Of a stretch of 64,000 bases of DNA, positions 21,371-33,371 are shown piece after piece. Source of the DNA: Rosa chinensis (Eukaryota; Streptophyta; Magnoliopsida; Rosales; Rosaceae); assembly GCF_002994745.2 (NCBI RefSeq), contig NC_037090.1, positions 36,885,001 through 36,949,000 of the forward strand. The letters run 5' to 3'. The notes beneath the pieces were generated by a model. It saw only the letters and a list, made by a program, of their open reading frames with translations, ran no database searches and was not told the origin of the DNA. Every line of letters starts with the position of its first letter. The stretch's first letter is position 1. Both the position numbers and the translations under genes were made by a program.

Positions 21371-22330
21371 ATAGGGCTAGTTTGAGATTGCTGTGACTTT
21401 TAAAAAAAACTGCTACTGCTGTGTTGTGAGAATAATCAGTTGTGAATTAAAACAGTTTTGTGTTTGGTAAATAATATTTTTAAAATTGCTGTCAACGATG
21501 CGACGGTGTTGAGTTCAAGATTAGCGGCAGTGTGGGTATGCAGGGGACTGGGTTGAGGGAATTTCGGTGGGAGGAAGGTGATGGCGGGATGCTCTGTTGT
21601 GTGGTGGGTCGTGGCAGTCAGTGGCAGTAGGGATCACGGCGGAGCGGCGTCAACGAAGTTTTACCGGAACTGTGAGCGAAGTTTAGGGCTGGAGATGGAT
21701 GCTGGGCTGGAGCCGGGCCCAGCCTGCTGGGCCTTTTGCGTGGGCCTTCCTTTGGTGTTTCTTTGATCTGGATATGTTGGGCTAAGGTTTTTTTGGCCCT
21801 AAGCCCAACCCTATGTTTTTAGCATTTTGTCTAATTACAATAAATTCCTTGTATTTAGGAAGCTAAGCATCGATGTGTACTCTATGTATCTTTAGCGTCT
21901 CCGGAGTAGTACCAAATGAGGATATCTGCTATTTCTACGTATTGGAATGTACAATGAGTAGGACTATATGTACGTACCACTTGTGGGTACTACCACTAAC
22001 TTCTTGTCTGTCTATAAATGACAGCGGAAGGGTATGTAACGGCCTATTCTGGCTTGTGATGAATATATTATTTCACCCTCGTGGCCTTACTAAAAAAAAT
22101 AATATTTTTAAAATTGCTTTTAGTACATAAAACAACTCCAGAGCGTATTTTGATCCACAGCAGCTTCTAAAAGCAATCTCTGGGCTGCTTCTAAAATTTG
22201 CTGCCAGTGACCTATAACTTTCAATTAAAACTGCTTTTTATTTATTAACCAAACACAATAAAATCTAAAATTTTGAATAAAAGCTGATTTTTTTTTTTTT
22301 TAAAGCGAAGCAATCCTAAACGGGGCCTAA
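21371..22330. mobile_element. hAT-like MITE interrupted by a retroposon
   Basis: The left end TAGGGCTAGTTTGAGATTGC (from 21372) and the inverted right end TAGGCCCCGTTTAGGATTGC (to 22329) match well and have the TAGGG-type start common in hAT MITEs. The flanks AACTTAGA (21363-21370) and GTCTTAGA (22331-22338) agree at 6 of 8 bases, consistent with a decayed 8-bp TSD. Without the retroposon and its duplicated site the MITE is about 330 bp. Confidence 0.65.
21491..22097 (+). mobile_element. Retroposon inserted in the MITE (21-bp TSD, A-tail)
   Basis: A 21-bp sequence beginning AATAATATTTTTAAAATT occurs perfectly at 21470-21490 and 22098-22118, either side of this insert. The insert ends in a short A-run (22092-22097). 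Long TSDs with an A-tail show target-primed retroposition, by a LINE machinery. The 607-bp body has GGGCCCAGCCTGCTGGGCC (about 21716-21734) and GGCCCTAAGCCCAACCC motifs and no domain that I recognise. It may be a 5'-truncated LINE or a retroposed transcript. Confidence 0.8.
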
Positions 22331-23610
22331 GTCTTAGACCATCAAATAAATCGTTGAGCCAAAACCATTGAGATTGTTCGTCGCAAACGTCAGATGTAGC
22401 AAAAACCAATATGATGAGAATTCCACATAATTAATAGATAGTTTCTGAACAACTTTTGCTCGTTGGACTTGGTTAAGTGATTTTTCTTGGTGGTTTTCAA
22501 GCTAATAATTTAGTTCGAGTTATTATTATTATTTTTTTGTGTGAATGTAGTTATGGATGATAACATTGGAGCTGCTGGTGGGTTTTTTGTCCTGAAGATC
22601 TGTACAGCTGTACTCACTTGTGCAACTGTTTGAATGGTGTTAGGGGACTCTTCTCTTCGTGCAAAGATGAGAGCATGATTTCCAGGGGCATCTCTTCTCT
22701 TCGGTGGCTTAAACAAAAAGGCGCAACTAACATTTGAAGAGGCTTTATAATGGTGTTCGTAATTTTCCATTCAGAATGCGACGATCTATCTCATGTTCCT
22801 TTAGACCCTTATCCCATTACCTTTAACTTCCTCGACAGGCAGGTCAAGGCGTCAAGCTAGCCTCAATTTTGTGTCTAATTTTTCCTTTAGCCAATGTCAC
22901 TGTTACTTCTGAAACAACATGTCCCTCTCGGAAGGTGCAATTTGTTCTTAACTTCTTATGCACAAGAGACATTTCTATTAAACTAAATACAAATTCCCAT
23001 CAATTTGGGATTGATTGACTGACTATTCAGAGTCTTGCAAGATAACTTGATCAATAAGTTCGATATACTGAAATATTGAATTTTAAACTGACCGGCATAG
23101 ACATGTATATATATACCTAGCTTTTACAATATAATTCTTATTGGCTTTTGCGTTTCCATTGACGGCATTGTTGACCCAAGTTGATATATATATATGTGAG
23201 GAAACGAACGCGATTAGCGCCCCAAATCCTTGTCAAAAACAGAGATACCACCTCCCCCAGTTGACCCACGCATGTAGTTTTTCATCAAGTAAGACTTCAA
23301 CTTCATTTGATGCTTGACACGAACAAGAAACTAAGATAGAAAAGGTAATAAACTAGTGAAGAATGATCGATTTGAATTCATGGTTGTAAAAGTAAAGTCC
23401 AAAACCATGAAAAGACCTTTTCTTCTTCTTCTAGACTTTTATTATCATCTTACTCAACAGCCTACAATGTAGGAAAGAATCACCGTCCATTCTGACAACT
23501 CCCAAGTCCCAATAATAGCCCCCAGAATCATATTTACATTTTTGTTTGTTAAAAGACCAATTATATCCAAATATTTTATATCTTTCCGCATACGCAATGC
23601 GACTCTTTCC
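22331..23610. other. Intergenic, GAD upstream region
   Basis: A minus-strand ORF at 22510-22770 (86 codons, ending in an Asn run from an ATT microsatellite) has an open, protein-like frame but no recognised domain. A (TA)n run lies at 23185-23196. Nothing else was identified. Confidence 0.45.
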
Positions 23611-23733
23611 TTATTTTGTGCATATATATAGGTGTCTCTGCCTTCCTCAAAACTTAGTCTTATATCCACATTCATCTCTTTCTGTGGTCTCTGATCTATC
23701 ATATTTGTAGATCGATCAAAGAAACCGATCAGT
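23611..23733 (+). promoter_or_regulatory. GAD core promoter and leader
   Basis: A TATATATA box sits at 23623-23630, about 105 bp before the ATG at 23734. A CT-rich leader (GTGTCTCTGCCTTCC, CTCTTTCTGTGG) lies between them. Spacing and composition are normal for a plant RNA polymerase II promoter. Confidence 0.6.
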
Positions 23734-26700
23734 ATGGTGCTCTCCAAAACCGCATCGCAGTCAGATGTCTCTGTCCACTCCACCTTCGCTTCGCGATACG
23801 TTCGAACTTCTCTTCCAAGGTAAACCATCTCTGCAATTTGAACATTGATATTTAGTGATGAAATGTAATATATAGATGGATCTGGATCATGCTGAAACAA
23901 TGAGGGATCTATGAATCAAACAGGTTCAGAATGGGAGAGAACTCGATCCCGAAGGAGGCGGCTTATCAGATCATAAACGACGAGCTGATGCTGGACGGAA
24001 ATCCACGGCTGAACCTGGCGTCGTTCGTGACGACGTGGATGGAGCCGGAATGCGATAAACTCATTATGTCCTCCATCAACAAGAACTACGTCGATATGGA
24101 TGAGTACCCTGTCACCACTGAGCTCCAGGCAAGCAATAACCTAATCCTACTCACTCCTCCACTAACCTCATCACCATCATCATCCTATGCGTTTCACAAT
24201 CATATCTTATTTATTTATTTATGTTCTTTGTTTCGATTGATAATTATTTATTCATGTTCTTGATACACTTCCAAGCAAGCAAGATATGGATTGCTATTAA
24301 TTATTCTAACATAATAATATAGATCGAATAAAAATTCATTATGTTTTTTTAACTTTTTTCTATTATAATAAGACTACGTGGTGGGACCGATAGTTTAGGA
24401 CTAAGAGAGGTGATAATATTCTAGTAGACGCGGTAATCGAGGTGATTATAATAATCACACTCACAAATCACAATTTGATTTTATTTATCTCAGTCATGAT
24501 CACCTGGTCACCTACTGACCAAATATTTGGTCAACCGTCTGATCTCAATCGAACGGTGACTGACCAAATGATATTTGGTCAGTAGGTGACCATGTGAAAT
24601 CCCATCTGTTGCTCTCTATTTTTTTATTCTTCGAGGGAAAGGGAAATAGGGAATCCATCTTGAGCAATTCCATACGGTGAATAACTAAGTAGTGACTATT
24701 AATTTTAGAGTGCACAACACTAATTTTAAGATAGAGAAAGTCAAAAAGAAAAATCACTAAAGTCGTTTGTTATATTATATTTGAAAACAAGATATTGGTC
24801 ATGACTCCTAAGTTCTTAGAAAATAAGATATGAGAGAATATTTTTTCTAAAATAATGTGTTTTTAGTTGACATAAAAGTTTCATTTTGTAGGTATCTTTT
24901 CTTTTTTATGTCTTTTTTAAAAAGAAAAAAAATTAAAAATAGATTGTGGAGTGTTAAAGCAAAACAATAAAACAACAAAGCCGATAAGAGTGGCGAGCAC
25001 ATAACATAAAAATAAATATAATAGAAGTGTGGGAATGGGATGCCAACACGCTACTTGTAGGGTGATCGAGAGCTCTCATGGGGCTCAAAATCTTTTCTTT
25101 TCTCTCCTTCATTAGCTTGCTTACTATTTCTTTTACCGAGTCTTTCACAATAAATATCTAATTCATATGGACTTTTCAAAGAATTAAATGCTTTGAATTT
25201 GTCAAACACACTACTCGTCTACTCTCCGTAGTATAACTAAACCGGGGGTTCCTTCGGGAAAAAAAATTGGGGGAAACAGATGGTTTGAAGTTGAGAGGTC
25301 GAAAGCAAGACAAGACTTGAATTGGGTCATTGCTTAATGTCAACATGCCCTAATAACTATATATATTGGACTTGATTATTGCCCACGTTGAAGCGACCAT
25401 AAGTACTATTAAATTCAAAACAAACCTAATTGGGAATCACTTCTTCTTTTTTGTCAACTATGGGAGTCACTTCTTCAAACTATCGGTGATCATCTTTTCA
25501 TTTTCCTCTCATCCCATTACCATATTTCACATCTCAGATTTGCATAATCTTTACAACCATCCTATATTACTATATGTGAGCATCTCATATTACTTGGTAA
25601 AAACACATATAATATTCGTTTTCTAAAACACTTTCACTGAAAACTAAATAAGAAAATAACTGTATAATTTTTGATGTACAACATATTCATAACTTTTTGA
25701 CTTCATTATTTCTCTGATCGTTTTGATAAACCACCGAAAATCCATGGTTTTTGAAAGTTCTAACCATTTGAAATGCCTATAGTAAGAGATTTAGAAAAGA
25801 AAAAGAAAAACCTACGTACGGAGTCACATCTACTCATAATACATTATCATATTCCTTTGAAAATTTGGTAGCCTTCGGTTTCTATCTCCCAATTTGCTAT
25901 TTCTGTCTACAAAGTTGCCTTGACAAAAATAGAAGCTCTCTCTTTCACTTAGGAATGAGTTAAGGTCTGAAAGGATGGGCACTGAAATGTCAAAGTCCTG
26001 ATGAGCCTAATTTGACCAGTACGTTTATCAAACTTTACGAAGTTGCAATGAATGATATATACAAACAACAAACAGACAGGAATGTGTCCTACTATATATG
26101 TGTGTGCGCGCGCTATATATTTTAAAAGGTTACTATGAAAAATCATGCCGACAAATATTTTTCAAACCAAAAATTGTTTAGCCATATAAACAAGATCTGC
26201 ATCATTTTATCATTTATCCAAAGATTAATGTTATTCTATTATTATTATACGGGTTAATTTATTTTCAAAATGACTAAAATTTTGTAATTTGACTTACCAA
26301 TATTTGACTAAAATCGGAATATTATTATTATTTAATATTGATTGATATTTTAATTAAAACTTCAAATTTTCAATAAAATTTTCATAAATCCAAACTTAAA
26401 GATTTATCGAAATCAAAATTTCAAACCATGTAGCTTGGACAACCAACCATGAGATTATTGTGCATGGTTGCCAAAAATGGTTAAGATACCTAGTTTTTCA
26501 CCATCCCAAGAAAAAACCTTCATCATGAAATGTTTTGAGTGTATCGCTTTTCGTGGATATGAGAGAGTGAATGCAATATTGAAATTTACAACTCGGTGAA
26601 ATAAGTGACAGCACGAAGATTTTGAACACTCGAATCAAAATGGTTTGTATAGCCAATTATATGTACAAAATGAATTATAGCTCAATCAAGAAATTTACAC

Positions 26701-28419
26701 ATCTGTTTGTGGTGTATAATTACATGCATGTAGTAATTTATTGATTTTTGTTTGATAACGTTGATATGTACAGAATCGGTGCGTGAACATGATAGCTCAT
26801 CTATTCAATGCACCACTCGGAGAATCAGAGGCGGCCGTTGGAGTCGGCACAGTGGGATCTTCCGAGGCCATCATGTTGGCCGGATTGGCATTCAAGAGGA
26901 GGTGGCAGAACAAGAGGAGAGCTGAGGGGAAACCGGTCGACAAGCCCAACATTGTCACCGGAGCTAATGTTCAGGTACATCCTCCATCATACCTGCACAA
27001 ACGAGTTCCAAATTTTATTAGAGAGTGGAGAATAATGTGGTCAGTAAATTTGGTTTCCAGTTTAATAACTACTCTGGTGGAATGCATGCTAATAACGACA
27101 CACTTCTTTTGTGAATGAATTGAAGGTGTGCTGGGAGAAATTTGCAAGGTACTTTGAGGTGGAGTTGAAGGAGGTGAAGTTGAGGGATGATTACTACGTA
27201 ATGGACCCCGAGAAAGCTGTGGAGATGGTTGATGAGAACACCATCTGCGTTGCTGCTATCCTCGGTTCCACTCTTAATGGCGAGTTCGAAGACGTCAAGC
27301 GCTTGAATGATCTCCTGGTTGAGAAAAACCAGGAAACTGGGTATGAAAAATCACATGTTCTTAAATGTTGTGGATGTCTTAACTAACCTACGTTACTTTA
27401 ACAGTGTATAAAATTTGTGACAAAAATCTTCATTAATTATGAATAGATGGGATACTCCGATCCATGTAGACGCCGCGAGTGGTGGGTTCATTGCTCCGTT
27501 TTTATACCCAGAACTCGAGTGGGATTTCCGTTTGCCGCTGGTGAAGAGCATCAACGTGAGCGGGCACAAGTACGGACTTGTGTATGCCGGAATTGGGTGG
27601 GTCATTTGGAGGAACAAAGAGGACTTGCCTGAGGAGCTCATCTTCCATATCAACTACCTTGGAGCAGATCAACCTACCTTCACCCTCAATTTCTCTAAAG
27701 GTGCATATTCTTTAATTTCACTTTCATTGTTATAACACTTTGTGATCATAATATTATTTACATGCTTTTCATAAATTATGGCAGGATCCAGCCAAGTTAT
27801 TGCTCAGTATTACCAACTAATTCGCTTGGGTTTTGAGGTATGTGCATTGTGCAATAAACCATGTAAACATATGAACAAAATAAACATAATAATGAATTGC
27901 GTTACAATTCTACGTACATTTCTGTAGGGATACAGGAACATCATGGAAAATTGTCGTGAAAATATGATTGTACTAAGAGAAGGACTCGAGAAGACAGGTC
28001 GCTTCAAGATCGTCTCCAAGGACGAGGGAGTACCTCTGGTGGCTTTTTCTCTCAAAGATAACCACTGCCACGATGAGTTTGAGATCTCTGATTTGTTGCG
28101 TCGCTACGGGTGGATTGTGCCAGCATACACTATGCCGGCAGATGCTCAGCATGTCACCGTGCTGCGTGTGGTCATCAGAGAAGACTTTTCTCACACTCTT
28201 GCTGAGCGCCTGGTCAATGACATCCAGAAAGTTCTGCATGAGCTCGACCACCTTCCATCAAAGCTCAGCTCCAACAGTTCCATTGAAAGCCAATCGGTTG
28301 AGAATAATGAGAAGTCCACCGTTACCACGAAGAAGAGTGCTTTGGAGACACAGAGGGAAATCACTACCATTTGGAGGAAGTTTGTTATGGAGAAGAAGAA
28401 GATAACCGGTGTTTGTTAG
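23734..28419 (+). CDS. GAD: Glutamate decarboxylase (calmodulin-regulated, PLP-dependent)
   Basis: This cytosolic enzyme converts L-glutamate to GABA and CO2. Seven exons are inferred: 23734-23819, 23924-24128, 26774-26974, 27126-27340, 27447-27700, 27785-27837 and 27928-28419. All are in phase and give 501 residues, the usual plant length. Landmarks: MVLSKTAS start; [59 protein letters not shown] with the PLP-contacting Asp; and SGHKYG, whose Lys (about residue 277) should form the Schiff base. The C-terminus has the Trp-plus-basic cluster [18 protein letters not shown], the calmodulin-binding domain that makes plant GADs Ca2+-responsive. Intron 2 (24129-26773) is 2.6 kb and begins GC instead of GT; the remaining introns are GT-AG. 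I see no frame damage. Confidence 0.97.
24506..24591. repeat. Perfect 21-bp inverted repeat in GAD intron 2
   Basis: GGTCACCTACTGACCAAATA plus one base (24506-24526) is repeated inverted at 24571-24591, with a 44-bp loop. The left arm overlaps a 16-bp perfect palindrome GACCAAATATTTGGTC (24517-24532). It could be the core of a small foldback element or MITE, but I found no TSD. Confidence 0.8.
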
Positions 28420-29340
28420 AAAAAGGAAGAAGAATCGAAGGTCAAGAAGCTGATTATTGAAGTCGGTTTAGTTGGCTACTCATGTTATTAACTTAATAAG
28501 ATTGAGTGTGTAATGATCATAATTCTATTCTATGTCTTTCAATTTCAATTCAACTGGGATTAATTTTCATTATTTTCTAATCCCTAGCTCTTCTTGTTTG
28601 GTGTGTAAACTTATTTAATTTGTTCAATTGAAAATTGACAATGCTTAATCAAATGAGCATTTTCGCTTAGCTTTTCTAATCAATTCAAAAGAAATCTGCT
28701 AACGTCTAAAGGTTTTCTCCTATATCTATCACATATGCAGATAGTATGTTCTGGACACTGAAATAAGAGGTTGTCAGATGAGTTGAGTCATATATTAGGA
28801 TTGCACTATAATCGGAATATGTGCCCTATTCCTTTTGGTGTCGGTCTTGAACTACGATTGCGATATAACCGAGTTTTCGATCAATACATATATATCTTGG
28901 TAATTTTTTATATTTTTTTTATTAGATAAACAATTCAAATGCTACAACTAGTTTTTCGTGAGTCAAACTTATAATCTCCCATTTATGAATGAGAGAATAT
29001 GTCATTAGACCAAATAGTACTGAACATATATCTTCGTAATTGATGGTAAACTTTTTGAATAAAAGTTGATATTGTTAGATATCAAAGCCATAAAATAAGT
29101 CAGAGTCTAACATGCACTTATACAAGAAACTTGGCTAAAAAACCAAAAAACCTATCTAAGCAATACTAAACCATTAAAGTACGTGGGACGCTCGCATGAG
29201 GCAAGCCTAACTAAGTAAGAACAAACTCACTTTCTAAGGAAAAATCATCAATTTAGTCTAATTTGTTGGCACGCAATTGTGGTACAATTAGAAACATCTT
29301 AGAGAAGCTCATAGAGATTACCCCTACCTAGAAAAAGGCT
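28420..29340. other. GAD 3' flank and intergenic DNA
   Basis: This probably includes the GAD 3' UTR (to about 28560). AT-rich sequence with no recognised element follows. Confidence 0.5.
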
Positions 29341-30970
29341 TGCATTAGATGTCTAATAGCATAAATTAAATTAAGGCCAGCTTCTTCCTTTTAGGGTTGG
29401 AACCAACTCCATCTTCAGCAACTAAAAACCTTGGCAACATGTTAGTCTTCTTGCTCTTACTTTTAGTCTTCTAGGGTAAATCATTGTCACCTTTTGAAAT
29501 CTTTCCTTTCCCTGCCGTAAAGAAATTTGTTTAGACTTCCAACAGGACGTCCCCTCTTTCTCTTAGGTCGCTCAACATTACAAGATGACACCATCAAACC
29601 CATAGTCACTGCATCAAAATTTTTCTTGCCAACAGCCAAACTCAAACGCAGTTTTTTTTAGGAGAAATAATTACCCACACACCCAGACAACTTCCATAGA
29701 GAATTCAAAGCCATCAAGATCTTTCACATGTTCAGAGATGCTTGCCTAAAGGCAACCCTAAACTCTCAAAGAAGAATTTGAAGGTCTGGCAGTAGCGGAA
29801 ACCTAACCCCCTAGCGAAAAATGGCCTCGTGAACGGCAGCATAGCCCTTTGGCAGAAATGAAGCCTTCTCACCCTTTGCTAGCGGCTTTAGCTTTGCAAT
29901 GCTGGGAAGCTTTTAGACCCGCTTCAACTTGGCAATTGCTCTGGTGTCATTGAACCCTGCGGCTCATCAATGCTGAAACCGTCAAGCAACACCCAGGAAT
30001 GCCTGCTGCTAATCCCTCTGTCAGAACCCTCATCCTTTTCATGGGAAGTGCTGGAGGCACTGTTGATCTCCACCCTATCCTCCCTCTAACATTTGGCGAC
30101 AGCCTCCTTTCCCACCGCTGAACTCTCCACGTGTCCAGTGCGATGTGGCGCGTTTCCACCCATGTTCTCAGGAATAGTTTGTAGTGGCTCAATGTCTAGC
30201 GGCTCGAGCAGTGAGGTTCTTACAGGGGCAGACGGATGCAAAGAGTCCATGTAAATCCTATCGAGAGCGTTAAGCGACACGTCAAATCCAGAATTCTCAC
30301 TACTTGAGATCTCTATAGAGATAGCCATCCCAAACACCCTAAAACTCAAAATGTCAGTTCTGTGCAAATCTAAGCTACCCTTATGTTAGAAGTTCTCAAG
30401 AACACTAAGAGCACAAACCCAGAAACAAACCAAATGCCCAGATTCACGCATCTCACAACAACTCACCAAAAACCCCCCATCCATTATCCAATACACACAA
30501 AATTAGCTCTTAACCCATTCTAGACCCTTGTATACATGCTCTAGACATCATCGCAACTCGAAAGCAAAGTCCATACGAAAACACAACGCAAAAAACCAGA
30601 GCAAGCACAAACTGAAAGCAAAGCAAGAAAATGAGTACAGACACCAACCTTGAATGCACGAAGCTCAGGAACTCGTTGCAGTTGCAGATCCTCAGAGCAA
30701 CCCTTCTCGATATCCTTCTTTCGCTCGATTGAACCGTTGTTTCGAGCTTGGTCTCTCTGTTGCAGGTTCTTGAAGGTTGAAGACGAAGCAAAGAAATTTG
30801 AAGTGTGCGTGAAAGTAGAAAACCTCTCCGAGTTCCCCCTCTTTTATGCGAGGACCTGCCAAATCTCCATTATTCATCGCCAAAAGCTCGTTCCAAATAT
30901 GGGCGCCACATGCCCCACTACCCCATTAACCATCCGAGTTAACCAAGGCGTCACCTCAGTTACGTAATCA
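29341..30970 (-). pseudogene. Degenerate minus-strand coding-like region, probable retroelement
   Basis: Read on the minus strand, several stretches look like former coding sequence broken by stops and frameshifts. One (30367-30086) contains MAISIEISSSENSGFDVSLN and ends VGKEAVAKC. A later stretch near 29540-29380 has a Lys-rich tail (GKGKISKGDNDLP, LVAEDGVGSNPKRKKLALI). The order of acidic body then basic tail resembles plant LINE ORF1/gag-like proteins, but I see no zinc knuckle or other named domain, so the assignment is tentative. Confidence 0.35.
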
Positions 30971-32029
30971 ATAATTACTGGCATTAATGGCGAAGCGATG
31001 GGTGTGCTGAAGAGACGCACACCTACATACCAAACCAATCAACATTGGCCATGTGGCACTACATTGTTAGAAGTAACGCTGATCCATTTCAACTCGAAAA
31101 TTTGAATTTCAAACGAGCTAGTCTCAGCTAAACACATCTCCGCTAGCGGAACTTCTCATTTCAAACATTGCAAATGATTCAATCTCCGCTAAGCACACCT
31201 CCCCTAGCTGAATTTCTCATCTTCAACATTTCAAACAAGCATAGTTTTCGCTATGCGCACCTCCACTAATGGAGCCTCTTGCTTCCTCAATCAGCCGCCA
31301 AGCGGTAAGGCAATGCCTAATAATGACGATGACCGCTATACGGCATTCCAGTCAAGCGTTTCTCCTTCGGAAAAAAGTAAAGGGACATGCCAACAATGCC
31401 TATGGCAGCCACTGATCCAACTGTTGACCCCCGACGCTTGGGTATCAGAGATTAGGCTCGCTACCTAATGCCCACTGCTAAAATGTAGCTCCACTCATCA
31501 AACAATTATCCAGCCAAATAGAGGCCTATCTTAGCTAGGGAGTGGGCGGCACCCTGAGGGGCCTAGCAACGGCTCATCTGAAGCGTTTCCTCAAAACAAG
31601 TTCATGGTAGACAACGCACTGCCGCTAATTATGCTTGACAAGACTAGCAAAAATAACGCTTCAAACTGCTCAGGCCAAGATCACCTCTAAGGAGCTGTCA
31701 CGCACAGCGTCAAGGTCGCCTCACTGAGACATCAGAAGCTACAAGCTTATGAACATCAGTCCCAATTAGAAAGCAAAGAATAGATCGGTCTCCTTCTCAA
31801 CTATAAAAGGTTCATAACTCTCTCCTCATTTACTACACATTTATCACTTACCTAACGTGACTCTGTCAACATAAACACATTGACTAACTTAGACATCGGA
31901 GTCGAGAAGACCGACAACCGTGGTTTCTCCTTTGACACCCTTTGTATTTCATTTGACATGTGACCCTAGAGCTACGCTTCCTTCAGTAGCGGTCCTAGCC
32001 AGCGTTAATGGAATTTGGCTACCACCATA
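30971..32029. other. LTR-like repeat debris
   Basis: 31085-31290 contains loosely repeated blocks of the form CTCCGCTAAGCACACCTCC. 31795-31806 has a TATA-like CAACTATAAAAG. The stretch ends GGCTACCACCA at 32029, exactly where Copia-coding sequence resumes. This resembles an old LTR, but I could not define both ends or a TSD. Confidence 0.35.
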
Positions 32030-32412
32030 TCTTGGAGATCTACTAAACAGACCCTTAATGCTACATCTTTATTAAATCATGCAACGATTATTGCTCTTCT
32101 CGAAACAGTTCGTGAATGTATATGGCTCAGATCCATAATTACGCATATTCAATGTACATGTGATTTGAAGTCTACCGCAAATGAGCCTACATGAATTATG
32201 AGGATAATACCGCTTGCATTGAACAAATGAAGCAATGTCTCATTAAGAGCGACAACACCAAACATATATCGCTTAAGTTCTTCTACAATCAGTAACAACA
32301 GTCTCTTGATATTGAAGTGAATCAAGTTCGACCAGAGAACAATGTGATAGATTTATTTACTAAATCGTTGCCTAAATCCGCATTCAAGAAACATTTAATA
32401 GAATTGGTCTAA
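32030..32412 (+). pseudogene. Ty1/Copia RNase H remnant, frameshifted
   Basis: The frame opens with ISWRSTKQTLNATS and ETVRECIWLRSIITHI, typical of Copia Pol's RNase H. It hits a stop after NEPT, shifts frame to YEDNTACIEQMKQ and SDNTKHISLKFFYNQ, has one more stop, and ends with NVIDLFTKSLPKSAFKKHLI at a TAA (32410-32412). These blocks correspond to YEDN..CI, TKHI...FFY and DLFTKSLP in intact elements. It is unrelated in detail to the Copia relic at 16435. Confidence 0.85.
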
Positions 32413-32903
32413 GGAAATTATCTGAACTGCCATGATTGTAGCAATTAAGGGTACACGTTGGCATTTGGGGGAGATTTGATGTCTACATGTCTCAAAATGT
32501 GAAGGGCATGTTGTGCTCTTTTTCCCTTCAACCGAGGTTAATTTTGTCTCATTAGATTTTTGTTACTCACCAAGGTTTTTAATATAGGAACATAAGGAGC
32601 GTCATCGAAGTTACATGATGCCTTGTCTGCACGGCACTGGGGGTGTTGCAAGAAATCTAGCATTTATGTGCCTATCCCAAATAGAGTTATTTACCCTAGA
32701 TGTAATAGAAAAGTGTATTGTATTGATCTCCTATATATGTATGGGATTCCTTGCTAAGTAAGACGATTGTACATATAATCTTTTATATATGAAGCCCCTA
32801 TTATCACTTGCTAAATAAGACGATTGTGCTAATCTTCTATATATAGAGCTCCTTTTATCAATGGAACATCTCAACTTTCTCCCAAATTCTTTGTCAAAAT
32901 ATT
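32413..32903 (+). mobile_element. Probable 3' LTR region of the Copia remnant
   Basis: A polypurine tract TTTGGGGGAGA (32464-32474) lies 52 bp after the pol stop and is followed by TTTGATGTCTACATG, the expected place for a 3' LTR. Within it, TTGCTAAGTAAGACGATTGT (32752-32771) recurs with one change near 32809-32828, and each copy precedes a TATATAT-type block. The right end and TSD are not defined, and no 5' LTR is in view. Confidence 0.5.
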
Positions 32904-33069
32904 ATTGAAGGATCATCCTGGATTCCACGTTATTCATGTACCAAAAGAAGCAAATGTAATTGCACACTTGTTTACTTCTCATGCTTTAAGGAATATTGAT
33001 AGCCATAGTAAGTTTGTAACCATTTTTGAGTGTATAAAAGATGTCATTCGAAATGATTATAATGATTAA
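32904..33069 (+). pseudogene. RNase H (RVT_3-type) tail fragment
   Basis: The open stretch reads LKDHPGFHVIHVPKEANVIA, then HLFTSHALRNID, and ends at TAA 33067-33069. FHVIHVPKEAN.IAH...SHAL matches the end of the LINE-type RNase H domain (H.PR..N..AH..A..A). No start or upstream catalytic residues remain. Confidence 0.5.
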
Positions 33070-33371
33070 TTGATTCAATGAATTTTTAAAACAATGTAAA
33101 AAAATGGTGGTCTTTAAACGGGAGACACCGCCGTAGTTATTTGCTAGATATAAACAAACAGTATGCCAAATCCTATCTAGAATTACACGCCACCGGGGCA
33201 GCAATTCATATCAATGACATTAAACAGTCGTTCAAGTCCACTCCCATCGATCTAAATATACATGTCATGATACAATCAATAAAAACAGAGTAGAAATAGC
33301 CACAATCCATTCAGGTTTCATACAGTTCACTTAAATTTCATTTTCGGATAGCATTCATAGCACTGATGTCT

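Noticed and set aside
22510..22770. 86-codon minus-strand ORF ending in an Asn run
   Set aside because: No domain recognised, and the end is an ATT microsatellite. It looks protein-like, but I cannot support a gene.
31485..32029. Solo LTR bounded by TGTAGC and GCTACCACCA
   Set aside because: The ends look right, but the flanking 5-mers do not match, so the boundaries cannot be supported.
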